The position numbers and the translations under genes are program-made. Of a stretch of 64,000 nt of DNA, positions 20,801 to 30,676 are shown piece after piece; the stretch's first letter is position 1, and each line of letters starts with the position of its first letter. This stretch comes from Xylogone sp. PMI_703 (taxonomy: Eukaryota; Ascomycota; Leotiomycetes), in contig JAJTUQ010000002.1 of assembly GCA_021399445.1 (NCBI GenBank), forward strand, positions 5,146,001-5,210,000. The letters run 5' to 3'. Below the pieces are notes generated by a model. That model saw only the letters and a program-made list of their open reading frames with translations, searched no databases and was not told the DNA's origin.

Positions 20801-23800
20801 AAAAGCATATCTCAGGACTGGCGCTTCAATATTTGGCAGACGCTGGCATAGCAGTTGCCTACAATGTAAAACAATCCGTTATCGAAGCTGTGTCTCGATG
20901 TGCACAAACTGAAATAATATCATCTATAGACATGGTTGCGCTTAAACCGGTCCATATTGGTAAAAGTGCGGCTTTCGATGTCAAAACTTATGTCCACCAA
21001 GATATTCCTGGCAGAAAGCGAACGTATATGTATATTTCCGGGTGTCCAAAAGATTTAGGCTGCACCATAGTCTTGCGAGGTGCAAGTATGTCTATTCTTT
21101 CTAAGATGAAGCGAATAACAGAGTTCATGGTCTACGTTGTCTACAACCTGAAACTTGAGACTTGCTTGATGAGGGACGAATTTGTTCTTATTCCGTCTGC
21201 AACAAATACTGGAGGGAAAACGTCGCCTTCTAGAGAAGAAGGAAGCAGAGCTATTCATGATTCACAGGCATCTTTAGCTTCAAATGATATTATCACTGCC
21301 GCAAGTGAGAAACTGCAACATGTCCTTGAAGCCAATGGATCTCAGAAGAGCCGTTCAAGCCTAGAGTCAACTGCCGAAGAAAATCAGATCAAGTCTCAGC
21401 CACTTGATTCCATTAGTGCCGAAATCAACCATACCCCTTCGCAACCCACTACAACCGACGACCATTGTAAAGATAATCATGATGACCAAGAACAGCTTGA
21501 AGGCCCGAAGCTGGTTTCTGCGCACGCCTCCCATGCACATGGAGCTAAAGAAGATCCATTGCCGGAGGATATTCCTATGCCGACGTTCTATAGTGATATG
21601 GTTGCGAAGTATCAGACGAAAATACTATCCGCTTCACCATTCGTGAAATTTTCGCAGCCTTATCTTCTTATGCGAGCTAGAGAACAGGAAAGAAGACTAG
21701 TGTATTTCAAGAGATTACGAGACCAGGATTACTTCGAGGAGCAAAGTGACACTGAGAAATCGACACCACAGAAATTCGAGCTCATTAAACCGGAGATGGT
21801 ACATGAGACTGTCAGTCATGCGCCAAAACAGATAATGGAAGTGTTGCATGCAGTCCACGACGCTGAATACGATAAAGCATTACACAACTATCAAACTCAG
21901 ACTCGCCAATGGGAGAACTTTATTCAGGCAAATATCAACTTGTTTGACCCCTTCGCGCATCAGAACATCGTTGTCCTCTATACAGTAGTATGCACCGAGA
22001 CCTCAATTCCATGTGCTGGACCAGATTTACTGGCCTTAGCCTTCTATAACGAATACGAAAACTCTCGCGATTTTGACCCCGATTGTACTCTCGGACAATA
22101 TGTTGAAGACTTGTGTATAAGCGCGAATACTATCTGTACATCAAACGGATGTGACAGGAAAATGTCTGAACATCATCGAACTTACGTTCATGGGGAAGCT
22201 CGTATAACAGTTCTTGTTGAGAAGTATCCCTCTAAGATACCTGGTTTGCAGGATTCTATCTTAATGTGGAGTTACTGCAAGGTTTGTAAAAAGGAGACTC
22301 AAGTTATGCCCATGTCAGAGAGTGCTTGGAAGTACTCCTTCGGAAAGTACCTTGAGCTTTCATTCTCGAGCACGGCGCTCCATCTGAGGGCTGGGTTTTG
22401 CCCGCACGATCTACATCGTGATCACATAAGATATTTCGGCTACCGAAATGTTGCAATTCGTGTTCACTGGGATCCTATTGATCTACTTGAAATTGTTGTT
22501 CCTCGAGCAAGGATTACGTGGAAAGTAGAGAATGATCTGAGACTGAAGAATGAACTGTACACAAAGATTGAAGAACGCTGGAACCGATTCATGAGTTCGG
22601 TGAAGGCTAGAATTAAGGGGATCAATGTTGATAGCGTTGCGGCCGAAAAGGTTGAGGCTTGTAAAGCCGAAATTGAACGCCTGGCGAAGAAAGCCAATGA
22701 AGATCACGGCGCTCTCTTGCGCAAACTTCAGGAGAAATACATGACATCTAAATATTACGAGGTCATACCACTCAATAGAGCAATGCGGGCAATGCAGGAA
22801 AATGTAGTCGAGTGGGATACAGCATTCTCTGATTTTGACAATAATTTCTTTCCCTCAGAAAAGGATATAAGGAGACTTGCTGCTCTTCAGTTGAAAAAGA
22901 TGTTCATGGACCGCGAGGAATCATCAAGTTCACTACCATCATTGGATTCGAGCGACATAGCTTCTGATATTGATGAGAAATCTGCCAGAGTATCATCCGA
23001 AATTACCAGAGAATCATCGACGTTATCGACGGGTTCCCCAGATGAAGCACACGAATCATTCACCTCGGTGGAGAATTCTATTGAGCAGAAACCAGAACGC
23101 TCTACCTTGGATACAGAGTTGCAACCGCTTCCGACTGAGATTCCTGTTTCGCCCCGTCCAGATCCAGAGCTAGAGCGTATAGAACCACTTGATCTCGCCA
23201 TACCTGTACTTGATGAGTCTCCGAACGTACTTCTTTCGGAGGCTGCAAGTATGAAGGCGTCATCGCCAATAGCTACTCCCCAAGTGGATGAGAATATCCC
23301 CACACTAGACACTCTAGGTGGCTCGACTCTGACAGAAAGAGTAGAGAATCTTCGGCGTCAGAGTCAGATTAGCCACTATGAGTCAAGCAACACAACATCA
23401 ATGGAGATGTCTGGGATTCCTCGTCCTGTCGGGCCTTCGAGACGGAGTGGTCTTGCTGTTTCTCCTCCTATAGTACGAACTCAGTCTCAGCCAACAACTA
23501 CAATACGTCGCTTGAATTCTGGTTCTAGTAAACTAGGACTAAAGTATGGAGAGTCGAAAGTTGTCTCCGATGCCTTAACGGGCCCTTCCGACTCGAAAGC
23601 AGTTGATTCTACAAGGTCAGACAAGAAACTGGCTGATCGATTAGGGCTGGGCGCTCTTAAGTCCAACCGGAAACCCACTCATTCTTTAATTCCTCGATCT
23701 GTCAATCGAAAGGAATCCAAAGTCTCGACTTTGGCAAAGCATTGGGAACAACTGAGTAGAGAATTTGAGAAAGAACGCCTCCGTGATAAAGAGCTAAGAG

Positions 23801-25461
23801 CCAAAAAGGTGTCTCAGGCACGAGCTTTCCCCAAAGCCACATCTAAACAACGGGTATCGGTTTATAAATCGGCATACGATGCTGTTGAAGAAGAGCCGCC
23901 TGAGGAAACTAAACAGATCCTCGCTCCAGGAGCTGAAAAAGATGCTACAGCCGGTGATGAAGCTGAAGCACGGTCAGCTATTCCCCAGAATGGCAAGACT
24001 TCAGCAGAGATCTCACCAGCCGAGGGAACTTCTCCGGAGGTGGAAGCAGATCATGATCAACGAACTGGGTCAGATGACGAATGGCATGTTAGTGAGGTTG
24101 ATAATTCTCTTATTGATGATGATAATGTTCATAATCTTGATGAGAGCGGTGAATCCCTTAATACTGCGAAGTCGAGTGAGCTCCAAGAAGAGCTTCCAAA
24201 ACACGAGAAATCAAGTCTAATGAAAATGCTAACTAATTTCTGGGCTGAGCGCTCCGCAAGTGGATGGACAAGTCTGGATTATCCGATGAACCTTACAGAC
24301 CATGTCTTTCAGGATTCAGATGTCATTGTCAGAGAAGATGAGCCAAGTTCATTGATTGCTTTTGCACTAAGTTCACAGGATTATAAGGAAAAACTTGCTA
24401 AAATTCGAGCGGAAGGACGCCTAAATTCCGAGCAAGAACGATCTTCAGTGCCTAATGAGTTCGATGCAGTCGATCTTTGTAACGACGGTATTGACCAAGC
24501 TGAAGTAGAAACTTCCCTACTTCGTGCCACCGGGACTCATCTAGCATATTCTTTTGAAGACGCGACCGCAAAGATGCAATGTAAGATCTTCTTTGCTGAG
24601 CAGTTTGATGCCGTTCGCAGGAAGTGTGGGGTATCAGATCGTATTGTCGAGTCTCTGTCCAGGTGTCTCAAATGGGACTCTAAAGGGGGCAAAACAAAGT
24701 CAGTCTTCCTAAAGACTCTAGACGATAGAATGGTCCTCAAGTCACTATCACCAATCGAGACGCAAGCGTTTCTACGTTTTGCTCCTGCTTATTTCAATAT
24801 CATGTCTGAAGCTCTATTCCATGACCTCCCATCAGTTATTGCCAAGATGTTTGGGTTCTATCAAGTGACCATTAAAAATCCATATAGTGGTACCGAGCTC
24901 AAGTTGGATCTTCTACTGATGGAGAATTTATTTTACGATCGTTCACCGAATCGGATCTTCGATCTAAAGGGATCTATGAGAAACCGAAAGATCCAGTCTA
25001 CTGGCGAACAAAACGAGGTTCTCTTAGATGAAAATATGGTTGAATTTATCTATGAGTCCCCTCTGTTCGCTAGAGAACATTCCAAGAAATTACTGCGTGC
25101 TGCTATATTCAACGACACTTTGTTCCTACAGAGAAATGATGTTATGGATTATTCCCTAATGGTGGCTGTTGATGAGACACGCAAAGAGCTTGTCGTTGGC
25201 ATTATTGATGTTGTCCGAACCTACACATGGGACAAAAAGCTCGAGTCATGGATCAAAGATCGTGGTTTTGCCGGTGGTGGTCGAAATCGACCAACGGTGA
25301 CGTCGCCAAAGGAATACAAATTTCGATTTAGAGAAGCGATGAATCGTTATATTCTTCAAGCTCCCAATAGCTGGTACCAATGGCCACAGCTTGAAGCAAA
25401 ATCACAAAGTCAGGTTAAGAATGAGCCTGTTGATGAAAGGCCCGATGATGAATTCCATTAG
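17878..25461 (+). CDS. FAB1: 1-phosphatidylinositol-3-phosphate 5-kinase Fab1 (PIKfyve)
   Basis: Makes PI(3,5)P2 from PI3P on the vacuole/endosome membrane, controlling vacuole size and acidification. A single exon of 7584 nt encodes 2527 aa. Domains in order: a disordered Ser/Pro-rich N-terminus; a FYVE zinc finger at about 460-518 with CKECFLCGDAF and the PI3P-binding RKHHCRTCG; a chaperonin (CCT/TCP1)-like domain at about 830-1095 (QLLLVQKHISGLALQYL, CTIVLRGAS); a Cys-rich region at about 1340-1510 (YCKVCKKETQ); a second disordered linker; and a C-terminal PIP-kinase domain with DLKGSMRNRK (about 2360), MDYSLMV (about 2423) and GIIDVVRTYTWDK (about 2440). All hallmark motifs are intact. 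The length is somewhat above yeast Fab1 (about 2280), owing to linkers. Confidence 0.98.
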   Translation: MASNDNPRSPVSAVLHPLGFQSRRGSVISLSGSGSVDKEQLAQALDQIHSTASHSDTLTTFKEFAPPPPPSTTTENKGLAGDLMQHGLSGLYNRLRDAVGGGKDKATPTSPRGDGESFENLSVKGPATPTLIHRGSSVPSRDESIVAVSPAQVSTTSSRLQSPTVSSFAPHTSDAPSQIVRPSKTSTGLSAASKLSTSSRPPIAPMTKATSSTPIVPTVAPINVNAFKDGDKNYRLPGPESNSRIGKKTAPERVDDVPVTTGGSPSFGFSATHPRKPRVSDQYSMDGSVEVGEEDADGDATPSADSKKRLSETGSLAGYDGVISKRTKSIAAPSVASSALSSIRVSDATRLNTTTASRLAVPESVKRPTAIERITQSHLPGYQASRASSSDRSTADTTTDRGSSQNSGTRELHTGEDGRAGGYLNLRFRGLLSTDRPPQTVNVRLEQMRKQVYSKEFWMADDICKECFLCGDAFSAFRRKHHCRTCGCIFDSKCTSTISGQRFGVQGSLRVCKTCLDIINRRHDSSGSDDSDIESEALDSPQLRQDKSQPLIDKEAEKRSTSQGNANREDKSRPLATPMMAIPAARRIGESSNRRSAVLEIDAQQVTRPGSSRSIKPISGIGRPPSSGHRRHPSKHNISRLKSLMEDRAPFHRAEADGISKKSRLPAFHDDNIIDPDLAPYMSDEGSSEDEQMSIFATLNSNINDHSYENDRSGFGSLLSGAKRHRSRIGEKGASAMSFSSRGMDDLGTGLGAGPFTRPNRRRNLSVASNILHLQRTSPRQSKSPVFGQSYANLDEVIDNSSDPSTPIRGHSRMTRSASMVESMAPAIELNSASLRHVQKLLHQLLEDASIPNVTSWENALMPILLQCTDDVNPDVRGGDDIDIRHYVKLKKIPGGKPGDTSYVSGVVFTKKLALKSMPRRISNPRIVIVSFPIEYSRHQSQFMSLEPVIAQEKDFLRNMVNRIASLRPQLLLVQKHISGLALQYLADAGIAVAYNVKQSVIEAVSRCAQTEIISSIDMVALKPVHIGKSAAFDVKTYVHQDIPGRKRTYMYISGCPKDLGCTIVLRGASMSILSKMKRITEFMVYVVYNLKLETCLMRDEFVLIPSATNTGGKTSPSREEGSRAIHDSQASLASNDIITAASEKLQHVLEANGSQKSRSSLESTAEENQIKSQPLDSISAEINHTPSQPTTTDDHCKDNHDDQEQLEGPKLVSAHASHAHGAKEDPLPEDIPMPTFYSDMVAKYQTKILSASPFVKFSQPYLLMRAREQERRLVYFKRLRDQDYFEEQSDTEKSTPQKFELIKPEMVHETVSHAPKQIMEVLHAVHDAEYDKALHNYQTQTRQWENFIQANINLFDPFAHQNIVVLYTVVCTETSIPCAGPDLLALAFYNEYENSRDFDPDCTLGQYVEDLCISANTICTSNGCDRKMSEHHRTYVHGEARITVLVEKYPSKIPGLQDSILMWSYCKVCKKETQVMPMSESAWKYSFGKYLELSFSSTALHLRAGFCPHDLHRDHIRYFGYRNVAIRVHWDPIDLLEIVVPRARITWKVENDLRLKNELYTKIEERWNRFMSSVKARIKGINVDSVAAEKVEACKAEIERLAKKANEDHGALLRKLQEKYMTSKYYEVIPLNRAMRAMQENVVEWDTAFSDFDNNFFPSEKDIRRLAALQLKKMFMDREESSSSLPSLDSSDIASDIDEKSARVSSEITRESSTLSTGSPDEAHESFTSVENSIEQKPERSTLDTELQPLPTEIPVSPRPDPELERIEPLDLAIPVLDESPNVLLSEAASMKASSPIATPQVDENIPTLDTLGGSTLTERVENLRRQSQISHYESSNTTSMEMSGIPRPVGPSRRSGLAVSPPIVRTQSQPTTTIRRLNSGSSKLGLKYGESKVVSDALTGPSDSKAVDSTRSDKKLADRLGLGALKSNRKPTHSLIPRSVNRKESKVSTLAKHWEQLSREFEKERLRDKELRAKKVSQARAFPKATSKQRVSVYKSAYDAVEEEPPEETKQILAPGAEKDATAGDEAEARSAIPQNGKTSAEISPAEGTSPEVEADHDQRTGSDDEWHVSEVDNSLIDDDNVHNLDESGESLNTAKSSELQEELPKHEKSSLMKMLTNFWAERSASGWTSLDYPMNLTDHVFQDSDVIVREDEPSSLIAFALSSQDYKEKLAKIRAEGRLNSEQERSSVPNEFDAVDLCNDGIDQAEVETSLLRATGTHLAYSFEDATAKMQCKIFFAEQFDAVRRKCGVSDRIVESLSRCLKWDSKGGKTKSVFLKTLDDRMVLKSLSPIETQAFLRFAPAYFNIMSEALFHDLPSVIAKMFGFYQVTIKNPYSGTELKLDLLLMENLFYDRSPNRIFDLKGSMRNRKIQSTGEQNEVLLDENMVEFIYESPLFAREHSKKLLRAAIFNDTLFLQRNDVMDYSLMVAVDETRKELVVGIIDVVRTYTWDKKLESWIKDRGFAGGGRNRPTVTSPKEYKFRFREAMNRYILQAPNSWYQWPQLEAKSQSQVKNEPVDERPDDEFH

Positions 25462-25999
25462 ATATCTGGGCTGGCACGAAATTGAATTTAGCATTATGTG
25501 GTGTTAAAGAGTGTTTATTGCTAGGTTATTGGCGTTATGGGATTTTCATGACTTTAAATGACATAAATATCCAGGGCAAATGGTTTGATGGAACTTGACT
25601 TCTGATACGCTGGGCATGGGCATGGGCGGATAATTTTGGCTGACATGCACTGTATGATATAAGAGATATTCCCTATGTATTATCTGGTGGATGCAATTAC
25701 ATGGCGGCATTTACTAGTGCTAACACAATTGAATCATTTAATTATGAATGACTATTCCCAATCTTTTTGCTGTAGGAAATTTGGTGTTGTATATTATAAT
25801 GAGGGAAAGCGTTGAAATAGGGGCCATATGAGCAATTGGCTGACGATTATATGTATCTAGCTGAACCACACATTCCAAATAAATATTCATGGAAGCCTTC
25901 TAGAAGAAACACATGTACAATATATGCCACCAATCCCACCTTAGAGGATGACTTGTATCGCTCAGTTGAAGTGGAACTACCCTATTCGAAAACTAAGAT
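25462..25999. other. Convergent 3' spacer
   Basis: AT-rich 3' region between FAB1 (+) and the acyl-CoA dehydrogenase (-). The plus ORF at 25836-26102 mostly overlaps antisense to the ACAD last exon and is not called. Confidence 0.5.
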
Positions 26000-27693
26000 T
26001 TATAACTTCGATAGCTCAGCTTTGCGAGGGCCCATGTATCCGAATAAGTATGCTGCTATTTTTCTCATCTGGATTTCCTCGCTACCTTCTGTGATGCGAT
26101 AACGCCCTGTAGGCGAAATTAGTGCTTTAATCCCACCTGGAAGATGAATGTTACTTACGATGATGTCGATATATGTGCTCAAAACTGCGTAATTGTAAGC
26201 GATTTTGGGCCCCTAAATTGATACCATAACACTGCTTCGTGGCTTACCTCTTATGCCTCGAGTAACCAATACCTCCTGAAAGTGACTATCAGCCTAGGCC
26301 AGCAGAATATAACAAGTCTTGCAGAATGAAACTTACCGTGAATTTGCATGGCTCTATCCGCAGCCTGAGTACACAGCCTGTTGGCCCAGTACTACATGAA
26401 TTAGCAATTCAGTCTTTTTGAGAAGCTGCATTGCTACTTGCATTACACATGGATACCTTGTCACCCAGCTTCCTCTCAATTTCCTTCTGCGGCGTTTGGT
26501 CCATTTCAGTGGCCGTTTTCAAGATCAGAAGCTTCAACATCTCAGCCTGCGTACTGAGTTCAACAATAGGAAATTGAATGCCCTGATTCGTGGCTAACTC
26601 CTTTCCAAATGGCTTCCTCTTCCGTGCATACTTGATGCTCTCTTCAATACAATACTGGGCGGCGCCCAACGAAGAAGCAGCTTGTCGAATACGATTCTCA
26701 TGAACAAATGTTTGAGCAATAGCAAGACCGCTTCCTTCCGTCCCAAGGATTGCAGAGTCAGGAACGAAGACATCGGTGAATGTGAGTGTCGCATGGTCTG
26801 TTGGCATGTTGAACGTCCATTCATACGACTCTATAACAAATCCAGGAGCATCCCTAGGAACAAAGAAGGCCGTGATTCCCTTTGCATCTCCTGGTTTCCC
26901 GTGGGTGCGTGCGAATACTAAGCAGTGCGTTACTGCGTGCATGCCAGTAATCCACATCTTGCCTCCATTGATCAACCAACCGGAGACACCATCTCGGACG
27001 GTTTTGTCGGCATGTGTGAACATATGTGTAGCGTCGCTGCCATGGCTAGGTTCTGTGAGACCAAATGCGAAATGGACTTTTCCTTCCAGTCTTTCACCGA
27101 TGAATTTCTTCTTCTGTTCTGTAAGTAGTCTTAGAAAATGAAATATTCTTTACTGAAGCAGATGATACGATTCTTTTTCTCCGATGACTTAAAATTCATC
27201 TATGCATTGAGAAGAGAAATGAGAGTGAAATAGGAATCGACGTAAATGGAATAAAACGTGACTACTAACCTTCAGTCCCAAACTCCCTAACCATCAGTAC
27301 ATCAGGAAAATTTCCGACAATACTATGCTCATTCTGCAAATCATTAAAGAGCCCAAGTCCCTTCTTAGCCAAATGCATTCTAATCACTGTCATCCAGAGG
27401 TTCCCTCCATTCTGACCACCGAATTCTTTCGGCAAGCAGAATCTCCAGAAGCCAGCTTTATCAGCTAATTGGCGACATTGACTGAGAAGAAGCTCCCATT
27501 CCTTGCGAGGAAGTCCTTGGTTATCCCAGTCTGTCCTGGCATGCTCTCGCCGATGGTCAAAGAAACGGTTGTTGTCGTCTTTGTTTTGAAGGGGTGTAAT
27601 CTCTGCAGCTATGAAGTCGTCGAGGGATTGGAGGAAAGCTAATAGGTCTGGGGGGAGGCTAAAGGACATGGAGCCATGAGACGGGTTCACCAT
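26000..27693 (-). CDS. Acyl-CoA dehydrogenase
   Basis: FAD-dependent oxidation of acyl-CoA to enoyl-CoA in beta-oxidation. Six minus-strand exons: 27693-27270, 27118-26442, 26391-26337, 26275-26248, 26184-26159 and 26106-26000, giving 438 aa. Introns are 151, 50, 61, 63 and 52 nt. The second is best read as GC-AG (donor GCAAGT), which keeps the family block DKVSMCNYWANRL. Visible motifs are FGLTEPSHGSDATHM and GGKMWITGMHAVTHC (FAD/substrate region), GSGLAIAQTFVHENRIRQ, AMQIHGGIGYSRHK, HIYRHHRRYRITEGSEEIQ and an LFGYMG C-terminus. It fits the fungal ACAD10/11-like group. No strong PTS1 is seen (ends LSKL). Chain-length specificity cannot be read. It lies in tandem with NPT1. Confidence 0.92.
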
Positions 27694-28197
27694 ATTTACC
27701 AGCTTTCACGGTTTAAAAAAATGAAAACTAAAATTTGTTATACGTAGACTTCTGCCTTGATTAGATAACAAATTTGGAATTTATATTGGAAATCAATTGG
27801 ATGTTTATTAGTATAAATGAGGTCCCTTGGCAGTGTCAGCGCGTTCAGGTACAGGTTGAGATACTGCGGGGTAGCTTCTCGTAGAGTTCTTACTCGCATT
27901 AGCCACAGCCTCGGGATATCGGTAATCGACAAAACCAGCAATATTTGGGATAAAGCAAAGGTCCATTATCTTCTTTCTGAGAGCGTGTATTATTTATGCA
28001 TTATTTTTAATAAGGGAGTTAACCCCTGGTCCAACAATTACTCCGTCTTGAGTGGAGTCGTCTACTCTCTAAATGGGATCTTGTCAGCTTTGCTACTCAG
28101 ACCCCTGGCCATACAGTGCTAACAATGCGCCTTGCTCATACAGAGTACAAGCAGTTTCAAATTCATGCCTCCCAATATAGCCATAAGAAAACAAGTA
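27694..28197. other. Spacer between NPT1 and the acyl-CoA dehydrogenase
   Basis: 3' region of NPT1 and promoter of the ACAD gene, both on the minus strand. Short plus-strand ORF 27817-28122 has no recognisable product. Confidence 0.5.
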
Positions 28198-29702
28198 TCA
28201 GGCTTTTACCGGTCCCTCAGCGCCCCATCTCTTGGCCTCGTCTCCTCCCTCCCACTCTTTCTCAATGTATCCCAGCTGGCGCTTGACGTTTTCAACAGTA
28301 GCCTGATCTCCGGTGTTCTTTCCAATATTGTCACTAATCTTAACAGCCGGTCTGCCAGCAGCCGAACTGAGCTTGATGACGATGTTCAGAGGAGTTGACT
28401 TGTAACCAGTGCTTTTATGAACAAAATCGTTCGTCAAGAATGTACCTACACCAAATGTAGGGGTGAAGCCAGCTGCTTCGGATATAGCTTTATATTCGAT
28501 GCAAAGTTCAATATTCAGCGAGTCGGAAAATACTATAACTTTCTTTTCCGTAATCCCTTGCTCATCATAAAACTTGCGCATGAGCTTAACAAATTCCGCG
28601 GGGTCGCCAGAATCTTGTCGTACTCCAGTGAAGACTTGAGCGAAGGTCTCCTGGAAGTGATTCTCCTCATCAACCAATGCATTTGCAGGTGCTCGCTCAG
28701 TATCAAGGTGATCTTCTTGTGGCTTGGCCGAATTCGTATAGGCTGCATCCGGTAGTTTTGGTATAGGCCTACTAAAAGCTTTCAAGAAATCTGGAGTGCC
28801 GAACGTATCTGTAAGGGCAATTCCTAGGACGCCCTTTCCAAAGCATCCCACCCAGTAGCTTAGTGCTTTATAATTTGCGTTCACGTAATCATTGCTAAGA
28901 GCGGCAATGCCCATAAACCACTCATGGGCTACCGTACCAACTGGAGGGATCCCGAATCGCATGGCGAGGTGAACATTACTTGTGCCGGTGACCTTACCCG
29001 GCAGACCTTGCTTTTCTCCTTCTTTCTTTGCCTTCACTAAACCTCGAAATACTAGCGCTTGAGTATGGTAATCTCTTCTCCTCCGTGTACCGAACTCCGA
29101 AACTGTACACCCAGCCTCCAACAATCTCATGCCTTTAGCATATGCCTTTTCTTCCTGGCCCTCATAGTCCCAGTCTGTGTCCATGAAGCGGAAATAAGCT
29201 TCACTCGTTAGAGCAAGCAATGGAATCTCGTACAAAATCGTGTCAACCCATAGGCCTTTAATCAAGAGGTCAATTTCCCCTAGATCCTCATCTTTGCCAG
29301 TGTCCGAGATCGGATGGAAGGTTGCGACAACCTGCTCACGTGGGTTCAGGCGGAACTCTTTCAAGAAATCCAAGTATTGCTTGGTAAGGTAAGGGCAGTG
29401 ACTCTGCAAGAAGCGTAGTTCGTCGTTCGAAAGCGCAATATTTCCAAGCTCTGTAGTTTTCATGATTAGTCCACTTGCAGGAGGGATTTGAGTAAGAAAC
29501 ACATGCTATTTATCTGCTTTTGGAACCAATTGAAGGCGGCTCTTGAAAGCTTTTTCTCGGGCGTTCGATTTGTGAAGGCATAAGTGACTTGTACATCCGG
29601 AAAATATTTCAAGACGGCACATTGCATGGTCAGCTTGTAGAGATCGGTGTCCAGGAAGGATATAACTCCTTCCGGGAAAGGAGAGGAGCCATTAAAATCC
29701 AT
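28198..29702 (-). CDS. NPT1: Nicotinate phosphoribosyltransferase
   Basis: First step of the Preiss-Handler NAD salvage route: nicotinate + PRPP (+ATP) to nicotinate mononucleotide. Exons are 29702-29507 and 29450-28198, giving 482 aa. The 56-nt intron must use a GC donor (GCATGT...ACAG, with ACTAAT branch), because every GT donor tested gives a stop or a frame clash; splicing then yields QINKLGNIALSNDE as in relatives. Visible motifs are FLDTDLYKLTMQ and YAFTNRTPEK at the N-terminus, EFGTRRRRDYHTQ, the phosphohistidine motif GTVAHEWFMG (His241), RQDSGDPAEF, VIFSDSLN-like VIVFSDSLN and FGVGTFLTND. Length fits fungal Npt1. Confidence 0.95.
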
Positions 29703-30233
29703 AGTCGGGTTAACCAGTGTGAAGGGATGGTATTAAAATATCCTCCCTGGTTATATGATATATGCTGAGATATCTTTGTAGTATTTCCACACAGGATCCG
29801 GTAGTGGTGAGCTTTGCAGTTGGATGACGCAGAGAGAGCGATTACAAAACATGGAGGGGTGAGAGGGGTCCGTAGATTACTGATTAGATAGAAAAGAGCG
29901 ATTAGTTAGAAGAGAACAGACGCCTTTAATATTAGGCGAAGCGCAAGAAAGCGTGACGTACGCAGTGTCTCATGAAGCTGAAAGGAGAGAGTTCTCGGAG
30001 GCGTCCATCGTGTAGATATTAATGGCTGGGCGCCGGTGGGACATTAAGGTTGAAACTCGTAGTTACCAATGATGATGCCGCTTTCCAATGGAGCCCCGTC
30101 TAACACCTGCTGCTGTGAAGCTTAGCGAGATAGACTGCTCTCAAAGGCAAAAAGGAAAGTGCCGAGCAGAGTTTAAAAGGATCCTGCATTCTCTGTGCGG
30201 GATGTAAATAAATGCAAATTGCAAAAAATATAT
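29703..30233. other. NPT1 promoter region
   Basis: Upstream of NPT1, ending at tRNA-Val. An AT-rich stretch with ATATGATATATG lies about 50 bp before the NPT1 ATG. A-run 30223-30228 serves as the T-run stop of the minus-strand tRNA-Val. Confidence 0.45.
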
Positions 30234-30320
30234 TGATTGATGCAGGGATCGAACCTGCGACCTTTTCCGGGTTTCTGTGAAACTGTAAAGGAAACGTGAT
30301 AACCACTACACTAATCAACC
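30234..30320 (-). tRNA. tRNA-Val(UAC) with intron
   Basis: Minus-strand cloverleaf of 87 nt. Acceptor GGTTGAT pairs with ATCAATC, discriminator A. Anticodon stem TTTCC/GGAAA encloses loop TT-TAC-A, giving anticodon UAC, with a 14-nt intron after position 37. The T arm is GCAGG-TTCGATC-CCTGC. A TTTTTT stop follows on the minus strand (A-run 30223-30228). Confidence 0.9.
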
Positions 30321-30676
30321 AATCTGGATTGTGAAAGCTGTTTTGTTATTCTAGCTCATATAGCATATCAACTCTGCTGCCATAAACACCCACCTAGAAA
30401 CAAATCGTAAACTAAACTATTTGCTAATTTTCTCTCTGTAGGAAGTCCTTACAGGCATTCATACATGATCATACCGCTCATGCCTTTGTCCTATTGAGGT
30501 ACCTCTCAGTCATGTTATATTCGATTTCTCAGAATTCATATCCTCTTTGCGACAGAGCCAACTGAAAATTTGACTTTTCTTAATGACTCAGTTCTTTCTT
30601 CAAACATAACACTTGGATTCCTGAGATATCTTCCTCTTAGACCACCAATGTAGTTTCCACAAGCTTTCAAAACAAA
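30321..30676. other. WDR6/Rtt10 promoter region
   Basis: Upstream of the WDR6-like gene and of tRNA-Val. It ends in an A-rich leader (AAAACAAAATG). No other feature is supported. Confidence 0.45.

Noticed and set aside
25836..26102. 88-aa plus ORF
   Set aside because: Largely antisense to the last acyl-CoA dehydrogenase exon and its 3' region, with no protein similarity that I recognise.
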